From positions 620,001 through 684,000 of the forward strand of contig NZ_CP136962.1 in NCBI RefSeq assembly GCF_002863305.2: 64,000 bases of DNA. Reading direction: 5' to 3'. Positions 26,933-35,514 of the stretch are shown here, piece by piece. Under the pieces are notes generated by a model. That model was given only the letters and a program-made list of their open reading frames with translations. It was not told the origin of the DNA and made no database searches. Numbering within the stretch: position 1 is the stretch's first letter; each line of letters opens with the position of its first letter. The stretch comes from Neisseria perflava. GTDB taxonomy: Bacteria; Pseudomonadota; Gammaproteobacteria; Burkholderiales; Neisseriaceae. A program made the position numbers and the translations under genes.

Positions 26933-26966
26933 AGGCCGTCTGAATATTGGTTTTCAGACGGCCTTG
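26933..26966. terminator. DUS-pair hairpin between cysG and the NUDIX gene (convergent)
   Basis: AGGCCGTCTGAA (26933-26944) and TTCAGACGGCCT (26953-26964). The right arm abuts the stop of the leftward gene. Confidence 0.7.
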
Positions 26967-26968
26967 CC

Positions 26969-27574
26969 TTATTTAAAAGCTTGGCAATATTGCTGATAAC
27001 GTTCTGCCAGTCCATATAGGATGATTGCTGTCAGCCCCCAGATGTCGTAGTGCCGAAAAGGTAGGACGGGGAGGGCGAGGGTTTGATTGTTGTGATGAAG
27101 ATGACGGTATGAGTAGTTTTGCAGGTTTAAGGCGAAATCCAAAGGCAGATAAAAAATTTCAGCTACTTCATCGGGGTTTGCTTTTGGGTTGACGGGCTGG
27201 ACGCAAATTGCCGGAACAGGCGTAACACGGTAGTCGGAAGGCGTGTCATAAAAGGGTAGCGGCGCAAAAGTCTGCCATGCGGCAATCGGAATGGCGGTTT
27301 CTTCGTAAGCTTCTCTTAACGCCGTTGCCGTTAGGCTGTCGTCTTGGGTATCTTTGCGGCCGCCGGCAAAGGCGATTTGTCCGGTGTGTTGCCTTAAGGT
27401 CTCGGCCCTTTTGGTCAGTAAAATTTGCCACGCTCCTTCATGCAAGGCAATGCCGACCAAAACGGCTGCTTCTTTGACCGTTTGGGCGGTAACTAATTGA
27501 TTGCGCTCTGTTTGCATACGGCTGCTGAAGCGTGAAGCTTGAGTTAGGAAGTGGATAAGGTGGTCGGTATTCAT
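26969..27574 (-). CDS. NUDIX hydrolase, CoA pyrophosphatase type
   Basis: A 201-residue NUDIX protein. ILLTKRAETLRQHTGQIAFA is the CoA-pyrophosphatase subfamily signature, running into the NUDIX box GGRKDTQDDSLTATALREAYEETAI (about residues 80-105; read in two pieces). The Asp in place of the first box Glu is also seen in E. coli NudL-like enzymes. It probably cleaves CoA and derivatives to 4'-phosphopantetheine and 3',5'-ADP. Start ATG 27574 or GTG 27583; neither has a ribosome site. It converges on cysG. Confidence 0.85.
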   Translation of the reverse strand: MNTDHLIHFLTQASRFSSRMQTERNQLVTAQTVKEAAVLVGIALHEGAWQILLTKRAETLRQHTGQIAFAGGRKDTQDDSLTATALREAYEETAIPIAAWQTFAPLPFYDTPSDYRVTPVPAICVQPVNPKANPDEVAEIFYLPLDFALNLQNYSYRHLHHNNQTLALPVLPFRHYDIWGLTAIILYGLAERYQQYCQAFK

Positions 27575-27749
27575 TTTTGGCACTGATCGTTTTATGCAGA
27601 TGAGGATTACACAAGGTTTACGGTTACCGTGTCAACAAAATAGGGTGCGTGTGTTACAGTTATGCCTGAATGATAAATAAAGCTTTGCATCTGTTCTGCA
27701 AGTGCTTAGGCCGTCTGAAAATGCCGGCAGGTTCTCAAAAAGGATAGTT

Positions 27750-29612
27750 ATGTTGTTTTCCCCATCCCGTATTCAAGTAGCAGCTGCGGCTGTCATGATG
27801 TTGTTCGCTGCACAAACTTTTGCCGCGCCCGGCGATTCAAAGGTTGTTTTTGAATCGGCTAAGATTATCAAAAAGAAAAGCCGTGCCGACCGTTTTTCTC
27901 CCGAAGAGCGTGAGCAGGAGCGGATACGTCTGTTGGGTATACAAAACCGCACCTCGCAGGTTTTCACTTTGTTAAATTCAGAACTGGCTCTGCAAAAGGG
28001 TGATGCCGCCTCTGCACTGTTTACTTATATTTTGACGTTGCATCGCACTAAATCTCCCGAAGTGGCCGAACGCGCTTTGGAGATGGCGGTTTCTTTAAAC
28101 GCATTTGAACAGGCTGAGGCCATTTACCAAAAATGGCGCGAAATCGAGCCGGAGCCTGGTGAAACACAAAAGCGCATGACTTGGTTGCGCAATTTGCTGC
28201 TGGGCAAAGCCGATAAGAACTTGAGCGGATTGGACAAGGTGATTGCCGGCGGTAGTGAAGACGAGCAAAAGCGCGTGTTCCTGCTTTTGGCACAAACCGC
28301 AGCCCAACAGCCGAATCTGACCAGCGATGCGGTCAAGCAAGTACATAAAACAGCATTGAATTATAAAGACTTTCCAGAAGCGGCGATTGCGGATGCAATT
28401 TTTAGTGCAAAAGACGGTCAAAAGAAACACGCCATTGCGGCATTGCAGCGATTGGCCAAGTTGGACAACGAAATTCTGCCGCCGACTTTTGTTACCCTGC
28501 GTCTGATGGCGCAACGGCATCCTGATATTCTGGACGGCTTTTTCAAAGAGACAGACACCAAAACCTTATCTCCGATTTGGCAGGAATTGGATATCGCCAA
28601 TTTGATCGCCCATGGCCAAAATGATAAGGCTTTTAAGCGTTTGCAGACTTTGTTGGAAGAAAATCCAAACCCTGATTTGTATATTCAGGCCGCCTTATTG
28701 TCCGCCAGCAAGACGGAAAATATTTCTGCGGTAAACAGTTATCTGGAAAAGGCTTATAAAGCCGGTACGGAAGAGCAGCGCAGCCGTGCAGCGTTGATTG
28801 GTGCGGTGTCTTATAATGATGTAGAAGAATTGGCCAAAGCCAAACAATGGCTGGATAAGGTAACGGCAACGGCTTATACGTTTGATAAAACCATTTTGGC
28901 CGCTTCTATCGAAGCCAAACAGGGCAACCATAAAGAGGCTTGGGCTTTGGTGCAACGCGCACAAAAAATGCCCGAGCAAAGAGGACGTTATTTTGAAGCT
29001 AAGGATTTGTTGAGTACGGCTTTGTTCGTATTGTCTAAAAATATCAATCTTCAAGAATCATTGAACGCTTTGAACAGCTTGGTAAATACCACCGAAAAAT
29101 CCTTGAAAACCCAAGCTTCTCCAGAGCTGCTTGCCAATGTGCTGTATCAGCGTTCGATGGTTTATGAGAAGCTGAATCAGCCAGGCAAGGCGATTGCCGA
29201 TTTGCGCCGTGTGGTAGAGCTGTATCCGGATAATCCGCATGGTTGGAATGCTTTGGGCTATACCTTGCTGTCCAGCGGCAAGGATTTGGAGGAGGCATTC
29301 AAAATGGTTCAGACGGCCTATCAAATGGAGCCGGAAAGCGCAGCCATTAATGATAGTGTAGGCTGGGCTTATTATCTTAAAGGCGATGCCCAAATGGCTT
29401 TGCCGTATATTCAATATGCCTATGAAAAAGAACCTGAAGCCGAAGTCGCCGCACATTTGGGCGAAGTCCTATGGACGCTTGGCGACCAAGATAAAGCCAA
29501 AGAAATCTGGAATGACGGCTTGAAACGTGGAAGCAATCTCCGAGTATTAAAAGAGACAATGTCCAAATTCGGTATAACGCCCAGCAAACCGCATACTCAA
29601 AAACACAAATAA
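27750..29612 (+). CDS. Secreted TPR-repeat protein
   Basis: A 620-residue protein with a signal peptide (MLFSPSRIQVAAAAVMMLFA, cut after TFA expected) and TPR-like helical repeats throughout, best seen near the C-terminus: IADLRRVVELYPDNPHGWNA, then LGYTLLSSGKDLEEAFKMVQ and INDSVGWAYYLKGDAQMALP. AAAAGGA precedes the ATG at 27750. It lies upstream of lolB and ispE, a gene order common in betaproteobacteria, and may take part in envelope assembly, but no function can be read from the sequence. The first 60 mature residues are basic and coiled-coil-like. Confidence 0.85.
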   Translation: MLFSPSRIQVAAAAVMMLFAAQTFAAPGDSKVVFESAKIIKKKSRADRFSPEEREQERIRLLGIQNRTSQVFTLLNSELALQKGDAASALFTYILTLHRTKSPEVAERALEMAVSLNAFEQAEAIYQKWREIEPEPGETQKRMTWLRNLLLGKADKNLSGLDKVIAGGSEDEQKRVFLLLAQTAAQQPNLTSDAVKQVHKTALNYKDFPEAAIADAIFSAKDGQKKHAIAALQRLAKLDNEILPPTFVTLRLMAQRHPDILDGFFKETDTKTLSPIWQELDIANLIAHGQNDKAFKRLQTLLEENPNPDLYIQAALLSASKTENISAVNSYLEKAYKAGTEEQRSRAALIGAVSYNDVEELAKAKQWLDKVTATAYTFDKTILAASIEAKQGNHKEAWALVQRAQKMPEQRGRYFEAKDLLSTALFVLSKNINLQESLNALNSLVNTTEKSLKTQASPELLANVLYQRSMVYEKLNQPGKAIADLRRVVELYPDNPHGWNALGYTLLSSGKDLEEAFKMVQTAYQMEPESAAINDSVGWAYYLKGDAQMALPYIQYAYEKEPEAEVAAHLGEVLWTLGDQDKAKEIWNDGLKRGSNLRVLKETMSKFGITPSKPHTQKHK

Positions 29613-29619
29613 AACCAAA

Positions 29620-29656
29620 AGGCCGTCTGAAAAGTGTTTGATTTCAGACGGCCTAT
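29620..29656 (+). terminator. DUS-pair hairpin between the TPR gene and lolB
   Basis: AGGCCGTCTGAA (29620-29631) and TTCAGACGGCCT (29643-29654). There is no U-run after it, so it may only weaken read-through into lolB. Confidence 0.5.
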
Positions 29657-29668
29657 GAAGGAATATCA

Positions 29669-30253
29669 ATGAATTTAAAACAATTATCATCGGTTGCAGC
29701 CTTACTGCTTTTGGCTGCCTGTGCGCAGCCAAACTTACCTCAGCAAAACAGTTGGCAAGCAGCAGAGCAGGTACAGGATTTTAGCGCAGACGGTCGATTG
29801 GCTGTCAAAGTGGAAGGAAAAGGCTCTTATGCTAATTTCGACTGGACTTATCAGAATGCGGTTCAAACCATTGATGTGAATACACCATTGGGTAATACCG
29901 TAGGCCAGCTGTGTCAAGACAGTGAAGGTGTATTGGCAGTAGACAGTAAGGGTAAGGTTTATCAGGCGGAAACGGCTGAAGAATTGAGCAGACAGCTTTT
30001 AGGCTTTGCTTTGCCGGTTCAATATCTGCATATTTGGGCTGATGGTAAACGCGTTGCCAATGCGCCATACAAAATTCTGACTGATGGCCGTCTGGAGCAG
30101 TTTGACTGGACGATATCGCGTACTTTAAATAGTTCAGGACAGCCCAAAACGCTTCAACTTGAAAATGCCAAGTTTAATATCCGCTTGGTGTTTGACACGG
30201 TAAACCACTCTTTGGATAAGAATGGACAAACCCGATGCGCAGCACGCAAATAG
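29669..30253 (+). CDS. lolB: Outer-membrane lipoprotein insertion protein LolB
   Basis: A 194-residue lipoprotein. The signal peptide [20 protein letters not shown] has the lipobox LAAC (Cys18), and [40 protein letters not shown] are the typical LolB beta-strand stretches. It receives lipoproteins from LolA and inserts them in the outer membrane. GAAGGAAT precedes the ATG. ispE follows after 8 bases, the usual arrangement in proteobacteria. Confidence 0.92.
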   Translation: MNLKQLSSVAALLLLAACAQPNLPQQNSWQAAEQVQDFSADGRLAVKVEGKGSYANFDWTYQNAVQTIDVNTPLGNTVGQLCQDSEGVLAVDSKGKVYQAETAEELSRQLLGFALPVQYLHIWADGKRVANAPYKILTDGRLEQFDWTISRTLNSSGQPKTLQLENAKFNIRLVFDTVNHSLDKNGQTRCAARK

Positions 30254-30261
30254 AGGATGCC

Positions 30262-31110
30262 ATGTCTGTTTCAGAGGAAATCCAAGCCTTTCCTGCGCCG
30301 GCTAAATTAAATTTGGATTTGAGGATTACCGGCCGCAGGAGCGATGGTTATCATAATTTGGAAAGTATTTTCTGTTTGATCGGCTTATATGATACCGTTC
30401 ATCTGAAAATCCGTACTGATGGGCAGATTATTCTGCATACGCCGGTCGAAGGGCTTGAATCTGAGCAAGACTTGACTTATCGGGCGGCTAAATTATTACT
30501 GCCATATGCAAGCGTAGCGCACGGTGTCGAAATCTGGTTGGATAAAGTGATTCCAACCGGAGGCGGATTGGGCGGCGGAAGCTCTGATGCAGCCACGGTT
30601 TTAATGGTTTTAAACCAATGGTGGCAATGCGGTTTGAGTAGGCAGCAACTGATTGATTTAGGCGTAAGTCTTGGTGCAGATGTTCCTTTTTTTATTTTTG
30701 GCAGAAGTGCTTTTGCCAAAGGCGTGGGTGAGAAGCTGGCTGAAATAGATGTCCCTAAACAATGGTATGTTATCGTTAAGCCCCCCGTCCATGTGGCAAC
30801 AGTTAAAATTTTTGCACATGAAGGCTTGACACGGGATTCCAAACCCAGCATAATGCCGACTTTCCAATCATTACAGCCGTTTCAAAATGATATGCAGGCG
30901 GTTGTGTTTCAGGAATATCCTGAAGTTTGGAAGGCTTATGTTGAGTTATCCCAATATGGTCATGCATTAATGACTGGTTCTGGGGCTTGTTTGTTCATAG
31001 CAAGTGAATCTCATCAAGAAGCACATACAATTTACCAACAGGTTTCTCAATCATATGAAGCTTATTGTGTGGAAGGATTAGATATTCATCCGCTATATCA
31101 TATGATTTAG
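30262..31110 (+). CDS. ispE: 4-diphosphocytidyl-2-C-methyl-D-erythritol kinase
   Basis: A 282-residue GHMP kinase. [20 protein letters not shown] begins the substrate site with the catalytic Lys, [20 protein letters not shown] is the ATP-binding motif 2 (near residue 100), and [13 protein letters not shown] is motif 3. It phosphorylates CDP-methylerythritol in the non-mevalonate isoprenoid pathway. The ATG at 30262 (AGAGG upstream) is preferred over 30235, which lies inside lolB. The tRNA-Gln array starts 5 bases after its stop. Confidence 0.93.
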   Translation: MSVSEEIQAFPAPAKLNLDLRITGRRSDGYHNLESIFCLIGLYDTVHLKIRTDGQIILHTPVEGLESEQDLTYRAAKLLLPYASVAHGVEIWLDKVIPTGGGLGGGSSDAATVLMVLNQWWQCGLSRQQLIDLGVSLGADVPFFIFGRSAFAKGVGEKLAEIDVPKQWYVIVKPPVHVATVKIFAHEGLTRDSKPSIMPTFQSLQPFQNDMQAVVFQEYPEVWKAYVELSQYGHALMTGSGACLFIASESHQEAHTIYQQVSQSYEAYCVEGLDIHPLYHMI

Positions 31111-31115
31111 TAAGT

Positions 31116-31191
31116 TGGGGAGTCGTCAAGCGGTTAAGACACTGGATTTTGATTCCAGCATGCGAAGGTTCGAATCCTTCCTCCCCAGCCA
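31116..31191 (+). tRNA. tRNA-Gln (anticodon TTG), copy 1
   Basis: A 76-base cloverleaf with encoded CCA. The acceptor TGGGGAG pairs with CTCCCCA, the anticodon loop is TTTTGAT (TTG reads CAA), and the T loop is GGTTCGAATCC. The first of three identical copies. Confidence 0.96.
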
Positions 31192-31201
31192 AACCCTTTG
31201 T

Positions 31202-31277
31202 TGGGGAGTCGTCAAGCGGTTAAGACACTGGATTTTGATTCCAGCATGCGAAGGTTCGAATCCTTCCTCCCCAGCCA
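31202..31277 (+). tRNA. tRNA-Gln (anticodon TTG), copy 2
   Basis: Identical over all 76 bases to copy 1, separated from it by a 10-base spacer (AACCCTTTGT). Confidence 0.96.
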
Positions 31278-31288
31278 ACACCCTTTAT

Positions 31289-31364
31289 TGGGGAGTCGTC
31301 AAGCGGTTAAGACACTGGATTTTGATTCCAGCATGCGAAGGTTCGAATCCTTCCTCCCCAGCCA
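31289..31364 (+). tRNA. tRNA-Gln (anticodon TTG), copy 3
   Basis: Identical to copies 1 and 2, after an 11-base spacer (ACACCCTTTAT) that resembles the first, which points to recent tandem duplication. Reading frames over this array are spurious. Confidence 0.96.
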
Positions 31365-31370
31365 AATAAA

Positions 31371-31399
31371 AGCGTGTAAGTTTTCTTACACGCTTTTTT
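31371..31399 (+). terminator. Intrinsic terminator after the tRNA-Gln array
   Basis: AGCGTGTAAG and CTTACACGCT form a perfect 10-bp stem with a TTTT loop, followed by six T. Not a DUS hairpin. Confidence 0.92.
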
Positions 31400-31451
31400 A
31401 CGCTAAGAGCAAAATAACGCTGAAAAACTTTTTTTTACCCGTCTTTACGCG

Positions 31452-31457
31452 TATAAT
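31452..31457 (+). promoter_or_regulatory. -10 box of the prs promoter
   Basis: A perfect TATAAT 84 bases before the prs ATG, with a T-rich stretch but no good -35 at the expected distance. Confidence 0.5.
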
Positions 31458-31540
31458 CACGTAATTAGTGTCTTAGACATGGGGCAGAGGGAAGCGTAAT
31501 GTTTTCTGCGCGTAAATCAAATCTTGAATCAGGTGAAGAT

Positions 31541-32524
31541 ATGGCTGCTTATGACAGTTTAATGGTGTTTACCGGTAATGCAAATCCGGAATTGGCGCAA
31601 CGTGTTGTCAAACATTTGGATATTTCACTCGGTGAAGCCACCGTTTCCAAATTCTCTGATGGCGAAGTAGCCATTGAATTGTTGGAAAATGTGCGTGGTC
31701 GCGATGTGTTTATTTTGCAACCTACCTGCGCGCCAACCAATGACAACCTGATGGAAATTTTGACTATGGCCGATGCACTCAAACGTGCTTCTGCCGGTCG
31801 TATTACTGCCGCGATTCCTTACTTTGGCTATGCGCGTCAAGATCGCCGTCCTCGCTCTGTTCGTGTACCGATTTCCGCTAAATTGGTAGCGAATATGTTG
31901 TACTCAGCCGGTATCGACCGCGTATTGACTGTTGACTTGCATGCCGACCAAATTCAAGGTTTCTTTGATATTCCGGTAGATAATATTTACGCTACCCCGA
32001 TTTTGTTGAACGACATTAAACAGCAACGTATTGATAATTTGACCGTTGTCAGCCCTGATATCGGTGGTGTTGTACGTGCGCGCGCTGTTGCTAAATCTTT
32101 AAATGCTGATTTGGCCATTATCGATAAACGCCGTCCTAAAGCCAACGTGGCTGAAGTGATGAACATTATTGGCGATATTCAAGGTCGTACTTGCTTGATC
32201 GTAGATGATATGATCGATACGGCAAATACTTTGTGTAAAGCAGCTGTTGCCCTGAAAGAGCGCGGTGCAGATCGTGTACTGGCATACGCCAGCCATGCAG
32301 TATTCTCAGGCGAAGCAGTGAATCGAATTGCTTCTTCCGAAATTGACCAAGTAGTTGTGACAGATACGATTCCGTTGTCTGAAGCAGCTAAAAAATGTGA
32401 ACGCATCCGTCAAGTTACCATTGCCGGTTTGCTGGCTGAAACGGTACGCCGTATCAGCAATGAAGAATCCGTCTCATATCTTTTCAATGAAGATGTGATG
32501 ACTGGCGGCATGTTGCTGCCATAA
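31541..32524 (+). CDS. prs: Ribose-phosphate pyrophosphokinase
   Basis: A 327-residue PRPP synthase. It begins [20 protein letters not shown] and has the ATP loop [10 protein letters not shown], the [18 protein letters not shown] signature (near 130) and the PRPP-binding loop [14 protein letters not shown] (near 215-230). It makes PRPP for nucleotides, histidine and tryptophan. AGGTGA precedes the ATG at 31541; an earlier ATG at 31499 adds 14 residues without a better ribosome site. It is followed by rplY, as in many betaproteobacteria where prs sits between ispE, tRNA-Gln and rplY. Confidence 0.95.
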   Translation: MAAYDSLMVFTGNANPELAQRVVKHLDISLGEATVSKFSDGEVAIELLENVRGRDVFILQPTCAPTNDNLMEILTMADALKRASAGRITAAIPYFGYARQDRRPRSVRVPISAKLVANMLYSAGIDRVLTVDLHADQIQGFFDIPVDNIYATPILLNDIKQQRIDNLTVVSPDIGGVVRARAVAKSLNADLAIIDKRRPKANVAEVMNIIGDIQGRTCLIVDDMIDTANTLCKAAVALKERGADRVLAYASHAVFSGEAVNRIASSEIDQVVVTDTIPLSEAAKKCERIRQVTIAGLLAETVRRISNEESVSYLFNEDVMTGGMLLP

Positions 32525-32589
32525 CCCGATGTCGTCTTAAGCTGGTCGCGGCCGATGACGACGATTTTATCTAAATTGGAGTATTAAAC

Positions 32590-33162
32590 ATGACTTACGA
32601 AATTCAAGCCTCTGTTCGCGAAGCCCAAGGCACTGGTGCGAGCCGCCGCCTGCGTCGCGAAGGCCAAATCCCTGGCATCCTGTACGGTGAAGGTCAAGAG
32701 CCTGTTGCTATCGCTGTAGACCACAAAACTGTATTCTACGCATTGGAAAAAGAATCTTTCCATACTGCTTTGATTAAACTGTCTTTGAACGGTGAAACTA
32801 AAGACGTTATCGTGCGTGACTTCCAAATGCACCCATTCCGTCGTGAAGTTCAACACATCGACTTCCAAGCTGTGAAAGCTGATCAACCTGTACGCATCCG
32901 TGTTCCTCTGCACATTGTTAACGCTGAAAACTCTCAAGCTGTTAAATTGCAAGGTGGTCGCGTATCTCTGTTGAACACTTCTATTGAAGTAGTTGCTTTG
33001 CCTGCAAACATTCCTGCTTTCTTGGAGCTGGATTGTGCATCAGTAGTTGCCGGCGACATTCTGCACTTGTCAGACATCAAATTGCCAGAAGGTGTTGAAA
33101 GCGTTTCTCTGAAACGTAACGAAAACCTGGCTGTTGCTACTGTTACCGGTAAAAAACGCTAA
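32590..33162 (+). CDS. rplY: 50S ribosomal protein L25 (general stress protein Ctc form)
   Basis: A 190-residue long-form L25. The N-terminal L25 domain is [20 protein letters not shown], then [20 protein letters not shown]; a C-terminal beta (TL5/CTC) domain starts at about residue 95. It binds 5S rRNA. GGAG precedes the ATG. It follows prs after 65 bases and ends at an intrinsic terminator. The codon choice is noticeably more biased than in the neighbours, as expected of a ribosomal protein. Confidence 0.95.
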   Translation: MTYEIQASVREAQGTGASRRLRREGQIPGILYGEGQEPVAIAVDHKTVFYALEKESFHTALIKLSLNGETKDVIVRDFQMHPFRREVQHIDFQAVKADQPVRIRVPLHIVNAENSQAVKLQGGRVSLLNTSIEVVALPANIPAFLELDCASVVAGDILHLSDIKLPEGVESVSLKRNENLAVATVTGKKR

Positions 33163-33180
33163 TAGTTAGTTAATATAAGA

Positions 33181-33213
33181 AAACCGTATCAGATAAATCT
33201 GATACGGTTTTTG
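33181..33213 (+). terminator. Intrinsic terminator after rplY
   Basis: AAACCGTATCAGAT is mirrored by ATCTGATACGGTTT and followed by more T: a 14-bp stem with a very small loop. Confidence 0.9.
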
Positions 33214-33314
33214 TTTGATGTAAGCGGCGATAAATTCAAATAATGGAGATAAATCCAAAGTATCTTATAAAGTTATTTGCTATAAAACTTGGGTATAGCG
33301 TAAAGTGATACGTT

Positions 33315-33815
33315 TTATAAGATTGAAGCAATTTCTTTGCGAAGCTTATTAAGAAAGCGTCCATGCCGTACCCATTGTGCAGCTGATTCATAATCCTGCT
33401 GTTCAAATGCTTGTTGTAAATCTTGATATAGGCTGCTTTGTACTTCTTGAATTTCTTGATCCAGTGCCCGGATGGCATCATGGTTTTGTTCCATTTGTGC
33501 ATCCATCAATGTTTCCCGCCATTCCATTTGCTGCATGAGGAATTCTGGTGAAAACGAAGTGTGTTCAGGTGCATCAGCATCGATATTTTGGCTTTTCAAG
33601 AGATAAGCAGCCCGATCAATAGGACTTTTTAATGTGCGGTAGGCATCATTAATTGTAGAAGACATCATAACGGCTTGTTTCTGCTCAAAAGCTGAAGCAG
33701 AAGCAAATTTATCGGGATGAAATCGGGCAGCTAAAGCTCGATAGGTCTGTTCGAGTGCTTCGGTATCAATATTGAAAGATGGCTCAAGCTGGAAGAGGTT
33801 GAAGTATTGAGACAT
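33315..33815 (-). CDS. hscB: Fe-S cluster co-chaperone HscB
   Basis: A 166-residue J-protein. It starts MSQYFNLFQLEPSFNIDTEA, has the J-domain HPD in RFHPDKFASAS (near residue 32-34), then INDAYRTLKSPIDRAAYLL and a C-terminal helical bundle that binds IscU. It helps transfer Fe-S clusters from IscU together with HscA. Neither hscA nor fdx is in the window, so the Neisseria isc genes are split. It lies beyond arfA from the main isc operon and is read in the same direction as that operon. Confidence 0.92.
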   Translation of the reverse strand: MSQYFNLFQLEPSFNIDTEALEQTYRALAARFHPDKFASASAFEQKQAVMMSSTINDAYRTLKSPIDRAAYLLKSQNIDADAPEHTSFSPEFLMQQMEWRETLMDAQMEQNHDAIRALDQEIQEVQSSLYQDLQQAFEQQDYESAAQWVRHGRFLNKLRKEIASIL

Positions 33816-33857
33816 GATATTAAAGGAAAAAATCTAAAGAAGAGGATTATTTTACGA

Positions 33858-33863
33858 TATAAT
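33858..33863 (+). promoter_or_regulatory. -10 box of the arfA promoter
   Basis: TATAAT 31 bases before the arfA ATG at 33895. The short distance excludes the earlier in-frame ATG at 33871. Confidence 0.6.
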
Positions 33864-33894
33864 CCGGAAAATGTTTATACGAAAGGAAAACAAT

Positions 33895-34080
33895 ATGACC
33901 GGTAAGGTACAACACAATAAAGGCAAAATACGAGACAATGCCTTAAAAGCCTTAGTCAAATCTGATTTGTTCCGACACAAAGTAGAACGAAAAAGAAAAG
34001 GCAAGGGTAGCTATAATAGACAAGAAGCCAAAAAATGGCAGGATGGTTTTGATACTTTCCTGCCATTTTTTATATTTTAA
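33895..34080 (+). CDS. arfA: Alternative ribosome-rescue factor ArfA
   Basis: A 61-residue basic protein. [40 protein letters not shown] matches the ArfA core (HxKGxIxDNAxxAL, LFRxRVExxxKGKGSY). ArfA enters stalled ribosomes without an A-site codon and recruits RF2. AAAGGA lies ahead of the ATG. A 13-bp hairpin with a T-run (34031-34071) lies inside the last codons, so the transcript is expected to end before the stop; full-length protein would then be made only when tmRNA fails to tag it. The stop overlaps the convergent iscA stop. Confidence 0.9.
   Translation: MTGKVQHNKGKIRDNALKALVKSDLFRHKVERKRKGKGSYNRQEAKKWQDGFDTFLPFFIF
34031..34072 (+). terminator. Intrinsic terminator inside the arfA reading frame
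   Basis: AAAAATGGCAGGA (34031-34043) pairs with TCCTGCCATTTTT (34058-34070), 14-base loop, T-run to 34071. It lies 6-9 bases before the arfA stop (34078-34080), so the mRNA would lack a stop codon. Confidence 0.85.
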
Positions 34081-34397
34081 ACGTGGAAGCTCTCACCGCA
34101 GCCGCAAGAGTCTTTGACATTCGGATTTTCAAATTTGAAACCTTCCTGCAAACCTTCTTTGGTGTAATCGACTTGTGTGCCGTCCAGATAAACTAAGCTT
34201 TTCGGGTCGATATAAATGCGCGCGCCGTGTTCTTCGAAAATCAGGTCGTCCTCGTTCGCTTCATCGACAAATTCAAGGTTGTATGCCATGCCTGAGCAGC
34301 CGCTGGTTTTCACACCCAAGCGCACGCCCAATCCTTTGCCGCGTTTGGTCAGGTAGTTATTGATGTATTTGGCTGCGTTTTCTGTGATGGTAATCAT
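34077..34397 (-). CDS. iscA: Fe-S cluster assembly protein IscA (A-type carrier)
   Basis: A 106-residue A-type protein. [20 protein letters not shown] starts it, with [20 protein letters not shown] (first Cys near residue 35) and the C-terminal DSCGCGESF giving the second and third conserved cysteines. It carries Fe-S clusters or iron to target proteins. The ATG at 34397 has AGGA close upstream. Last gene of the leftward isc operon after iscU and the HHH protein. Its stop codon overlaps that of arfA by two bases, tail to tail. Confidence 0.9.
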   Translation of the reverse strand: MITITENAAKYINNYLTKRGKGLGVRLGVKTSGCSGMAYNLEFVDEANEDDLIFEEHGARIYIDPKSLVYLDGTQVDYTKEGLQEGFKFENPNVKDSCGCGESFHV

Positions 34398-34446
34398 GCT
34401 TTTTTCCTCATTTCGCAATCATTTTCTGTTTTGCCTGTTTTTTTAT

Positions 34447-34481
34447 TCCAGACGGCCTCTTGAACTATCAGGCCGTCTGAA
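34447..34481. repeat. DUS inverted pair at the end of the HHH-protein gene
   Basis: TCCAGACGGCCT (34447-34458, one change) and AGGCCGTCTGAA (34470-34481). The right arm forms the last codons of the HHH gene (…QTA-stop). It could act as a hairpin before iscA. Confidence 0.6.
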
Positions 34482-34713
34482 AACGCTGTTTTGTCCACTC
34501 TATTGCGGCGGCAATGGCAGCTTTTGCCTGCAGACTGTTTTTCCAACAAGTCGAGCCGGTCAATTGTGCGCCCTGTTCCAAAATATCGTCTAAATCCGCA
34601 ACCGCCAGAGTGGCAATATCATCCAATCCCATTTGCTGCAAACGCTGCAATATGGTTTTACCTATGCCTTTGACAGCAAGTAGGGATTGGATTTCTTCAT
34701 CAGTAAAAGGCAT
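34468..34713 (-). CDS. Small helix-hairpin-helix protein
   Basis: An 81-residue protein. LLAVKGIGKTILQRLQQMGL is a helix-hairpin-helix unit (GIGK), followed by DDIATLAVADLDDILEQGAQ and a basic helical tail with one Cys (SGSTCWKN region, near residue 52). HHH units bind DNA without sequence choice or serve as protein contacts. It lies between iscU and iscA in the isc operon. The ATG at 34713 has GAAGA upstream. I do not know a specific role; being part of the isc operon may be positional only. Confidence 0.75.
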   Translation of the reverse strand: MPFTDEEIQSLLAVKGIGKTILQRLQQMGLDDIATLAVADLDDILEQGAQLTGSTCWKNSLQAKAAIAAAIEWTKQRFQTA

Positions 34714-34820
34714 ATCGTCTTCTTTGATTTTGCAGGTACTGGCGCACTTATATGGCAAGTTGGACTTATCAAGCCGATTTAGGCATTAATATCCACAAAC
34801 TAAGTATCTGGCAAACAAGA

Positions 34821-35207
34821 TTATTTGTTTTCCTGACGTTTGCGATAGTCGGCAACAGCTGCCTTTACCGCATCCTCAGCCAAGATGGAGCAGTGGATTT
34901 TCACTGGGGGCAGTTCCAATTCTTCGGCGATTTCGCTGTTTTTGATTGCCAGCGCGTCATCCAGACTTTTGCCTTTGACCCACTCGGTAATCAAACTGGA
35001 AGAAGCAATGGCGGAGCCGCAGCCGTAAGTTTTGAATTTTGCATCTTCAATGATACCCTCATCGTTTACTTTGATTTGCAGACGCATTACGTCACCGCAG
35101 GCCGGTGCACCGACCATGCCGGTACCGACAGATTCGTCATTTTTGTCGAAAGTACCAACGTTGCGGGGATTTTCGTAGTGGTCGATTACTTTATCGCTGT
35201 ATGCCAT
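34821..35207 (-). CDS. iscU: Fe-S cluster scaffold protein IscU
   Basis: A 128-residue scaffold. MAYSDKVIDHYENPRNVGTF starts it; the three cluster cysteines are in GAPACGDVMRLQ (near residue 37), TYGCGSAIASSS (near 63) and KIHCSILAEDA (near 106), and LPPVKIHC holds the HscA-binding LPPVK motif. IscS passes sulfur to it and HscB/HscA release the cluster. It follows the 42-residue acidic Cys protein after 68 bases. Confidence 0.95.
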   Translation of the reverse strand: MAYSDKVIDHYENPRNVGTFDKNDESVGTGMVGAPACGDVMRLQIKVNDEGIIEDAKFKTYGCGSAIASSSLITEWVKGKSLDDALAIKNSEIAEELELPPVKIHCSILAEDAVKAAVADYRKRQENK

Positions 35208-35275
35208 GATGTGGTTTCCTTTGTGTTTTTAGTGGTGTAAATGGTTTGTTTACAAATATTCAGACGGCCTGAAGT

Positions 35276-35404
35276 TTAGATTTTACACGCGCCGCCTTCG
35301 CAGCCGTCATCATTCTCTGAATCAACGCCGCCTTCTACGGTAACGCCGTCAAAATCTTCGAGTAGGTTGTCGAGATTGTCGAGGTCGAGATCTTGTTCGT
35401 CCAT
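35276..35404 (-). CDS. 42-residue acidic Cys-containing protein of the isc operon
   Basis: A short frame from ATG 35402-35404 to TAA 35276-35278, with AAGGA nine bases before the start. The protein begins MDEQDLDLDNLDNLLEDFDG and ends DDGCEGGACKI. It is very rich in Asp/Glu, with only two basic residues... both near the end (Lys41 alone is clearly basic), and two cysteines in CxxxxC at the C-terminus. It is not IscX (66 residues, different sequence). Its place between iscS and iscU, clean ribosome site and lack of overlap make it a credible gene. A role in iron or sulfur handover is only a guess. Confidence 0.7.
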   Translation of the reverse strand: MDEQDLDLDNLDNLLEDFDGVTVEGGVDSENDDGCEGGACKI

Positions 35405-35439
35405 GGGTTTGTATCCTTAATTTGAAGGTTGTGGCTTTT

Positions 35440-35476
35440 AGGTCGTCTGAAAAGTTTTTAAGGTTTCAGACGTCCT
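35440..35476. terminator. Hairpin of variant uptake words, left edge of the secreted-protein block
   Basis: AGGTCGTCTGAA (35440-35451, mucDUS type) and TTCAGACGTCCT (35465-35476) form an imperfect stem with TTTT after it. It lies beyond the stop of the gene at 35515. Confidence 0.6.
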
Positions 35477-35514
35477 TTTAATATCTAAGTTGATTGCCTA
35501 TTACAGTTGTTTTA

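Noticed and set aside
31115-31464. Repeated ~87-base units that could suggest a CRISPR array, and frames reading through them
   Set aside because: The repeats are three complete tRNA-Gln genes; spacers are 10-11 bases and the peptides read the tRNA.
33236-33502. 88-codon minus-strand frame overlapping the end of hscB
   Set aside because: Lies in another frame of hscB and the AT-rich gap; no ribosome site, no family pattern.
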